A DNA stretch of 35,751 nt from Bacteroidota bacterium. GTDB lineage: Bacteria; Bacteroidota; Bacteroidia; Bacteroidales; WCHB1-69. The translations under genes and the position numbers were made by a program. The stretch covers positions 1-35,751 of the forward strand of contig WQTS01000119.1 of assembly GCA_009786185.1 (NCBI GenBank), given 5' to 3'. The first letter of the stretch is position 1. Every line of letters begins with the position of its first letter. Shown piece by piece: positions 30,974 through 35,751 of the stretch. The notes under the pieces are model-generated. The model was not told the DNA's origin. It saw only the letters and a program-made list of their open reading frames with translations, and made no database searches.

Positions 30974-31142
30974 TGTTATTTTTTTGACGTGAAGATCTAG
31001 GACCTGTTCCTGTTGTTTCTCCTCGAACATTTGCATTTTTTCCAATAGATAGCGAGGAAGAATCGCTAACTTTTTTCGTACCACTGCCTTGTGTGGTTTT
31101 GTGTGTAGTTGTCGTTTTTGAACTTGTTACTTTTTTTGCCAT
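30960..31142 (-). CDS. Small basic Ser/Thr-rich protein (60 residues)
   Basis: A 60-residue protein of low complexity: MAKKVTSSKTTTTHKTTQGS, then a middle with SLSIGKNANVRGETTG and a basic asparagine-rich end. It has no hydrophobic segment and is probably disordered and nucleic-acid or membrane-surface binding by charge; I know no family. Support for being real: an ATG start, a normal overlap with the membrane gene that follows, and its position in a run of same-strand genes. No clear ribosome binding site is seen. Confidence 0.6.
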   Translation of the reverse strand: MAKKVTSSKTTTTHKTTQGSGTKKVSDSSSLSIGKNANVRGETTGTGPRSSRQKNNNDKN

Positions 31143-31310
31143 AGTTTACATTTTAATCTGTTTATATTTTTTAGTTTAATGTTATTCATCTTTTCTCTAC
31201 TTTTCTTCCAACCACTTTTTGCCTCTTCCAATAACTGTTTATTTCCTTTGCCAAGGGCAAGATTTTCTTGAATTAAAACGGATACTTATACTCATAAAAA
31301 CTCGCAATTC
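31135..31310 (-). other. Possible gene debris between the coiled-coil gene and the small basic gene
   Basis: This 187-base gap carries no gene, but on the minus strand two adjoining frames read like protein: IASFYEYKYPF ending in a stop, then in the next frame LIQENLALGKGNKQLLEEAK followed by a basic SGWKKSREKM stretch. A single base shift would join them into one chain. I cannot name the parent. It may be a remnant of a gene lost from the defence cluster, or chance. Confidence 0.25.
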
Positions 31311-31329
31311 CATATTAACAGCACACCGA

Positions 31330-32016
31330 TTACAAATTGGTACGAGCATGATTGCTTGTTACTTCTACTCCAATTAAAGTTCTAAATTCGTTTTCTAAAG
31401 CATTCAGTATCTCTGTTGGCTTTAACTCCTCTGCAATATTTAAGAACTTCTTAACAAATGCGGAAAGTTCTTCTTCCGAAACATCTCCCGAAACACTAAA
31501 ATGCCTATTTATCTCATCCGGATATTTTTCATATAGTTTAACAGAAGTAATTGTAATAAAGCATCTTATAGTATTTGCTAAATCTTCAGACAGATATAAC
31601 TTTTTTCTCTCAAAATAGCTCTCAAATTGCCTAAAGTTATCCGATATTTTCTTTAATCGTTTCGCGTTTTCCTCATCCATTACTTTGCTTTTGTCGTGTA
31701 AATATAGTTTTGTGCATAACTCTTGTATTTGTAATAAATTGTCGTAAATTTCCTCTATTACTTCTAATCTTTTAATAAAAACTGTTCCATATTCAATTCG
31801 CAACAATTCAAGTTTAGTATCTAATTGGGATTGAATTTCTTTATTTTTTCCTTCCAACCAACTCTTATGGTTTTCGAGTTCTCTATTCAATTTTACCTCG
31901 AGTTTCTTTTTACTTCTATAAATGTATAGAGCCATAATACCACTAAATAATGCGAAAACACCCGTTATTACTGATGCAATTATTGTTGGGTCATTCAAAA
32001 ATGCTATTTTTTCCAT
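31330..32016 (-). CDS. Membrane-anchored coiled-coil protein in the R-M operon
   Basis: A 228-residue protein with one N-terminal membrane segment (IASVITGVFALFSGIMALYIY) followed by basic residues and then a long charged helix (about 30-110), rich in heptad-like L/I/E/K spacing, with ILEVIEEIYDNLLQIQEL-type sequence. The rest is helical and ends in a helix containing LNALENEFRTLIGVEV. I do not recognise a family. It starts 12 bases after the hsdS stop, so it is cotranscribed with hsdM-hsdS. Similar anchored helical proteins occur as passengers in restriction-modification loci, but its role here is unknown. Confidence 0.72.
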   Translation of the reverse strand: MEKIAFLNDPTIIASVITGVFALFSGIMALYIYRSKKKLEVKLNRELENHKSWLEGKNKEIQSQLDTKLELLRIEYGTVFIKRLEVIEEIYDNLLQIQELCTKLYLHDKSKVMDEENAKRLKKISDNFRQFESYFERKKLYLSEDLANTIRCFITITSVKLYEKYPDEINRHFSVSGDVSEEELSAFVKKFLNIAEELKPTEILNALENEFRTLIGVEVTSNHARTNL

Positions 32017-32028
32017 ATTTTTCAGTTA

Positions 32029-33414
32029 TTAAATTTTTTCTATCTTCTCCTCCACCATCTCCTTCGCCTCTTCCAACAACCTTTCGCTTTCTTTACGCAG
32101 CCTAAAACTTTCCTCAATTAACTCCGCTATCTGCCGTTGAATTTCATAATCAACAACAGGAACAACAACATTTTCTATTTCACTAATCCGCCAATGCAAA
32201 ATGATTGAACCGCCGGCATCGCGTTGAGCTTGCTGTTTTACTACTTCAGAATTTAATGCCAATGTAAGATATTCGGGCAAAACCTTTGTTTTATCTCTAA
32301 CGGTTAAATGCAAGATAGCGCTTGATGTTACAGTTTGCATGTCTTCGCGTAACATATAAGCCGTGCCAACACTTCCGTCTTTGGAAAACAAAATTGTTTC
32401 TTTAGCAGGATATAACGATTTCAGTAAATTGATGTTTTCTTCGCAAAAAACAGATGACAAGCATTTGTCTGGCGTTGATATTCCAAATTTGTTGTAATCA
32501 GAAACACGAATAAATGGTAATCCTTCATCTGAATAAACATCTGAACCCGGCTCAATAGATTTTTTAATGGTTACCAAATTGCTTAGTAAATCATATGGCT
32601 GACTTTTTATCTTAGTTATGATTTCCTCATATTTCGGTTGATAATACTCCGCATCTAATCGCCCTGTTGACAAAAACGATTCTTTAAAACTCTTAATATT
32701 CGTTCCCTTTTCGTTGGGTTTGAAGTCTTTTAAACCAATTGTTTCTAATAGTAATTCTTCGGCTTGACAGTAAAGAGAGTGAGATTGCCTTTTTTTCTGC
32801 CTTGAATCACATACTATATCATCAATTCTATTTTGAAAAACATCTTCAAAAATCGGAATAGGCATTTGCCTAACACGCCATAAAGCAATTCCTTGCTGTA
32901 CCATCCCTGTTTGGTTTCTCGTAGTCCAATCCTGTCCAATTTTTGAATTAATATAAGTTACTAAAACAGTTGGTTTCACTACATTTTTAGTTAATTTTAT
33001 TCGTGCAACATCTTGATCAATATTTGCCGGTAAAACTTCTTGACCAACAATGGCACAAGCCCCAACAGTTCCTCTTGTTGATAAAATTAAATCGTCTATT
33101 TCCAAAGAAGAACGTTTGTTGTTATCATCAACCCACTTTGCAATTCTATCTGCATCTGTATCATTTGCAAAAAAACCTTTTGCATTTTTTGCAGTTAAAT
33201 GTCTAATATTCGAAGTTTCATCAACTTCGTGATAACCATGTTGCCCATCAGTAATGAAGGATATATCACCTAATAGTACATTTTTAAATTTATTTCTATT
33301 TTCGTCTTCTATCAAATATTTCTTTTTGAAATATTCGCTATCAATTCGTTTAGGTTCATTATCATTTAATACATCAGACAACATCATCTCACTCACTTCC
33401 AGCCCTTCCAACAA
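32029..33414 (-). CDS. hsdS: Type I restriction-modification specificity subunit HsdS
   Basis: A protein of about 461 residues with two target-recognition domains: the first has LLGDISFITDGQHGYHEVDE, LSTRGTVGACAIVGQEVLPA and a QDVARIKLT strand; the second has LVTIKKSIEPGSDVYSDEGL, FIRVSDYNKFGIST and LFSKDGSVGTAYMLREDMQT. Each is followed by a conserved helix (RQMPIPIFEDVFQNRID; IENVVVPVVDYEIQRQIAEL). The specificity subunit selects the DNA target for methylation. The start is uncertain: TTG at 33414 is used here, ATG at 33384 is an alternative. In-frame sequence upstream (SPFNERKYKELL) looks coding and runs into the hsdM stop, where there is a run of eight T. Confidence 0.88.
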   Translation of the reverse strand: MLEGLEVSEMMLSDVLNDNEPKRIDSEYFKKKYLIEDENRNKFKNVLLGDISFITDGQHGYHEVDETSNIRHLTAKNAKGFFANDTDADRIAKWVDDNNKRSSLEIDDLILSTRGTVGACAIVGQEVLPANIDQDVARIKLTKNVVKPTVLVTYINSKIGQDWTTRNQTGMVQQGIALWRVRQMPIPIFEDVFQNRIDDIVCDSRQKKRQSHSLYCQAEELLLETIGLKDFKPNEKGTNIKSFKESFLSTGRLDAEYYQPKYEEIITKIKSQPYDLLSNLVTIKKSIEPGSDVYSDEGLPFIRVSDYNKFGISTPDKCLSSVFCEENINLLKSLYPAKETILFSKDGSVGTAYMLREDMQTVTSSAILHLTVRDKTKVLPEYLTLALNSEVVKQQAQRDAGGSIILHWRISEIENVVVPVVDYEIQRQIAELIEESFRLRKESERLLEEAKEMVEEKIEKI

Positions 33415-33446
33415 TTCTTTATATTTCCGCTCGTTGAAAGGGCTAT

Positions 33447-35552
33447 CTAAAAAAAACTTAGCTTCTCTTTTTTGGCAAATTCTATAAAGGCTTCGGCAAT
33501 GCCGTCTTGGGTTAAGCCGTCGTGGTTGAAAAGGTCGTGTTTTACGATGAGGTGGCCGTGCTCGTCGAGTTTGTATTGGTCGTTTTCTTTGGGGGGAATG
33601 TTGTAGCGAATGGGGGGTGCGTTGGCATCAATTGTTGGATATCCGATATCCGACTGTCCGATGTCCGAAATAGGATTATCAGAAATCGGATAATCGGATG
33701 TCGGATAATCGGAAATCACAAAATCACGGTTTCGAACGTATATTTTTTCGCCGCTGTTGTCTTTGCTGGGTTCTTGCATGGTGGCAAAAAAGATGGGGTA
33801 ATCATCTACTTTCGGGCAAAGTTTGTCATCCCATTTTTGAACAAATAGTACGCTTGTTTTTGTACCGGTGTGCGGTTTAAACACATTGCCGTGCAAACCT
33901 ACCACTGCTAAAATTCGGCAGCGGTCGGCAATAAATTCGCGTATTTGTTTGTCGCTGCTGTTGTTGAAACGTCCTTGCGGCAACACAATTGCCATGCGCC
34001 CGCCCGGTTTCAAAAAGTCGAGATTTCTTTCAATAAACAGTATATCGCGCCCTACCTTTTTTTGATACTTTCCCGCAGAATTTTTGCCTAATTCGTATTT
34101 TGCCAAAATTCTACTTTCTTTTATATCACCGGCAAATGGTGGATTTGCCATCAGGATATCAAATTCAAATTCACGGTCTTCATCTTTTCTTGCACGCAAT
34201 TTTCTTAATTTTTTCCAGCCTTCAAAATAGATATTTTGCCAATCTTTATTTTCAGTGGTTTGATCCCAGCGCTCCCAATCAATTGTATTGAGATTCAAAA
34301 CATTGGTTTGCCCGTCTCCGGCAATCAAGTTTAGTGTACGGGCAACGCGCACTGCCCTTTCGTCAAAATCTATGGCAAAAACTTTTTCATTTACATAATC
34401 TATTTGTTCCGGAAGTTTGTTTTCCGATGTAAAGAGATGACTTTTACTTAATCCTTTTTCTTTCAGAATCTGTTCCCAAACATAAAAAATAGTATGTACG
34501 GGAAAACCGCAACTTCCGGCAGCGGTATCAATCATGGTTTCATGCCTTTGCGGATTGAGCATTTTTACACACATGTCTATCACGTATCTCGGCGTGAAAT
34601 ATTGCCCTTTTTCGCCTTTACTACTTTTATTAATCAGATATTCAAAAGCTTCATCCACCACTTCAAGATTGGAGTTGAACAATTTCACATCTTGCAGCGA
34701 AGCTATGCAAATGGAAAGATGCGAAGGGGTGAGTAAAATTTTAGCATCATCGCTGAAAACGCCTTCCCATTTTTCTTTTGCCTTATCGAAAAGCGCTTGA
34801 ATTTTGTTTTTCAATTCGGTTTCTGTATCGCCATAATTACGAAATTCCAAATAACGATCTCTGTTTCGCCCGCTTTGCATTTCATCATACAATTTGGTGA
34901 ATATCAACTTAAAAAGCTCCTCAAATACATCTACGCCCGCATTTGCCAATACCTCATCTTCCATTTCCAAAATTAAATCTTTCAACGATTTGCGTTCGGT
35001 AATGAGTTTGTCTTTTTTAATCAAATCCTCTATTGTCCAACGCTCTTTCAGAATATCCGAAAGTTTTTGGTCGGCTCTTGGAATTTCCGACAAGTCTTCA
35101 AAATAATTGGGGTCTTTGCGGTGGTAATACGAAATAGATTCTCCGTTCGTCCAAACCCCGATAGGTGCACCTGTGGCATTGCAATAGGATTTTAGCTGTT
35201 CCTTTCCGTCTTTGAGTTTGGGTTTTTTCAGCTCAACTATGATATAGGGAATATTTTGCCTATCTTTATCAAATACAACAATATCTGCTCGTTTCGTCTC
35301 TCGCCCGAACGACACACCGTATTCCAATTCCATGCGCGAAGCCGGATAGGCAAAATCATCCAATAAAGTCATCACATACAATTGACGTATAGTTTCTTCA
35401 GGTGTGAGGCGTATCTCCTTTTTGCGAATCAAACAATTAACAAAATATTTGTTGTTTCGCTCAATGATTTGACTTTGTAATGTTTCAATTTTTTCCTCTG
35501 AAAACTGTGATAATTTATAGTTAGAATCTTTTAAAATGGTAGATAATAGCAT
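33447..35552 (-). CDS. hsdM: HsdR-N nuclease-like domain fused to type I DNA adenine methylase HsdM
   Basis: A 701-residue protein. Residues about 25-170 form an HsdR N-terminal-like nuclease domain with an apparently complete PD-(D/E)xK set: RMELEYGVSFGRETKRADIV with its Glu and Asp, VELKKP (ExK), and QLKSY (the QxxxY motif of type I nucleases). A helical region follows (DVFEELFKLIFTKLYDEMQS). The methylase has SSKGEKGQYFTPRYVIDMCV, motif I TAAGSCGFPVHT, FAIDFDERAVRVARTLNLIA and motif IV ILMANPPFAGD, and ends EFAKKEKLSFF. Residues about 605-635 carry SDYPx repeats encoded by a TCCGAT tandem repeat. The gene leads the defence operon and has its own promoter. Confidence 0.92.
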   Translation of the reverse strand: MLLSTILKDSNYKLSQFSEEKIETLQSQIIERNNKYFVNCLIRKKEIRLTPEETIRQLYVMTLLDDFAYPASRMELEYGVSFGRETKRADIVVFDKDRQNIPYIIVELKKPKLKDGKEQLKSYCNATGAPIGVWTNGESISYYHRKDPNYFEDLSEIPRADQKLSDILKERWTIEDLIKKDKLITERKSLKDLILEMEDEVLANAGVDVFEELFKLIFTKLYDEMQSGRNRDRYLEFRNYGDTETELKNKIQALFDKAKEKWEGVFSDDAKILLTPSHLSICIASLQDVKLFNSNLEVVDEAFEYLINKSSKGEKGQYFTPRYVIDMCVKMLNPQRHETMIDTAAGSCGFPVHTIFYVWEQILKEKGLSKSHLFTSENKLPEQIDYVNEKVFAIDFDERAVRVARTLNLIAGDGQTNVLNLNTIDWERWDQTTENKDWQNIYFEGWKKLRKLRARKDEDREFEFDILMANPPFAGDIKESRILAKYELGKNSAGKYQKKVGRDILFIERNLDFLKPGGRMAIVLPQGRFNNSSDKQIREFIADRCRILAVVGLHGNVFKPHTGTKTSVLFVQKWDDKLCPKVDDYPIFFATMQEPSKDNSGEKIYVRNRDFVISDYPTSDYPISDNPISDIGQSDIGYPTIDANAPPIRYNIPPKENDQYKLDEHGHLIVKHDLFNHDGLTQDGIAEAFIEFAKKEKLSFF
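33449..33456. repeat. Run of eight A (T on coding strand) at the hsdM stop
   Basis: The coding strand reads AGT followed by eight T and AGATAG. The hsdM stop TAG uses the last T. A one-base change in the run would fuse hsdM into the open hsdS frame. Confidence 0.85.
33642..33722. repeat. TCCGAT/ATCGGA tandem and inverted repeats inside hsdM
   Basis: Repeated variants of ATCCGATATCCGAC and ATCGGATAATCGGA fill about 80 bases, partly as inverted repeats, and encode SDYPT, SDYPI, SDNPI, SDIGQ, SDIGYP. The insertion lies near the C-terminus of the methylase between the catalytic core and the conserved KHDLFNHDG end. Confidence 0.8.
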
Positions 35553-35578
35553 GTTTATTGTCTTTTGTTTTAATCTGC

Positions 35579-35610
35579 CAAAAATAGAACTTTTTTACGT
35601 TATTTTACAA
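35579..35610 (-). promoter_or_regulatory. Bacteroidota-type promoter for the hsdM operon
   Basis: On the minus strand the -7 box TATTTTTG (35579-35586) and a TTG (35608-35610) are 21 bases apart, in the -33/-7 layout. The box lies 26 bases before the hsdM ATG. Confidence 0.65.
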
Positions 35611-35631
35611 AAAGGAAGAAAATGTTGTTCG

Positions 35632-35730
35632 GCACACCGTAGGTGTGCAATGTGAATAACCCCGTGCAAGCCGAAGGCGCAGCTCGGGGTATGGAAGATG
35701 TGTACTCTTTCACACAACCCCGCAGGGGTT
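35632..35730. repeat. Cluster of three short palindromes beyond hsdM
   Basis: GCACACCGTAGGTGTGC (35632-35648, 7-base arms), an ACCCCG(T/A)GC pair around AAGCCGAAGGCGCA (about 35659-35690, one mismatch) and AACCCCGCAGGGGTT (35716-35730, 6-base arms) follow each other in this 199-base gene-free end of the window. They look like a dispersed repeat of Bacteroidota intergenic regions, distinct from the GTAGGGG palindromes. No gene is seen in this stretch apart from the hsdM promoter. Confidence 0.75.
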
Positions 35731-35751
35731 GAACATTAATCGCTTATCATA

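Noticed and set aside
30974..31084. N-terminal extension of the three-helix membrane protein to 177 residues
   Set aside because: It overlaps most of the 60-residue gene in another frame; the ATG at 30973 gives a compact protein and a usual short operon overlap.
33522..33880. Plus-strand frames opposite the hsdM repeat tract
   Set aside because: They arise from the TCCGAT repeats being open in several frames; the methylase on the minus strand is clearly coding.

Overview
The window reads as chromosome of a Bacteroidota bacterium, probably Bacteroidales-like. Several observations support this. Most genes have no Shine-Dalgarno sequence, and many starts are preceded by the Bacteroidota -7 box TAnnTTTG, in three cases with a TTG about 19-21 bases upstream. 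The gene neighbourhoods bamD-rpoZ-coaBC, short GT5 'glycogen synthase'-DUF4270-glmS and DUF6089-uppS are ones I associate with this phylum. The tmRNA tag (GNSYAIAA) resembles the G-x-x-YA-x-AA tags of the phylum. The base composition is AT-rich.

Left part (1-25.7 kb) is mostly core genome. It holds an sstT end, a GNAT acetyltransferase, DUF6157, an acetate transporter, bamD, rpoZ, coaBC, a large secreted IgGFc-binding-like protein, queG, an EamA exporter, a TonB-receptor-like beta-barrel protein, prmA, ddl, a LytTR regulator, a GT5-like protein, a DUF4270 lipoprotein, glmS, a flippase-like membrane protein, uppS, DUF6089, a small membrane protein, a half-size EamA protein, a GH57 glycosidase, ssrA (tmRNA) and an unrecognised 761-residue anchored protein.

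Right part (25.7-35.7 kb) is an accessory region, all on the minus strand. It holds a REP-associated tyrosine transposase (RAYT), a GIY-YIG (T5orf172-like) protein, a Bro-N antirepressor-like protein, a decayed RhuM-type gene with a cysteine-rich fragment behind it, an AbiH-like protein, two small unknown genes (a 60-residue basic protein and a three-helix membrane protein), a membrane-anchored coiled-coil protein, and a type I-like modification system. In that system an HsdR-N nuclease-like domain is fused to the HsdM methylase and is followed by HsdS; no HsdR helicase gene is in view. From hsdM to the RhuM remnant the genes are closely packed and look like a defence operon with unknown passengers.

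The most striking theme is repeats. A perfect 28-base palindrome (arm GTAGGGGTCGAAAA, or the GTAGGGGCACAAAA variant) occurs as a conserved 79-base doublet inside the RAYT gene itself and again between genes. Single copies lie in-frame inside eamA (extended to a 36-base palindrome) and, decayed, inside queG. All four copies inside genes are read in the same frame, giving VGVENFRP or VGAQNFVP-like peptides. Other in-frame repeat insertions lie in queG, the 761-residue protein, the Bro gene (three 33-base units, each an independent hairpin kept by paired changes) and hsdM. A second family of CTCTGTG-based long hairpins sits between genes at three places, and a third kind of palindrome cluster lies beyond hsdM. 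Together this looks like a genome colonised by small palindromic elements that can enter coding sequence, with a candidate mobilising transposase in the same window.
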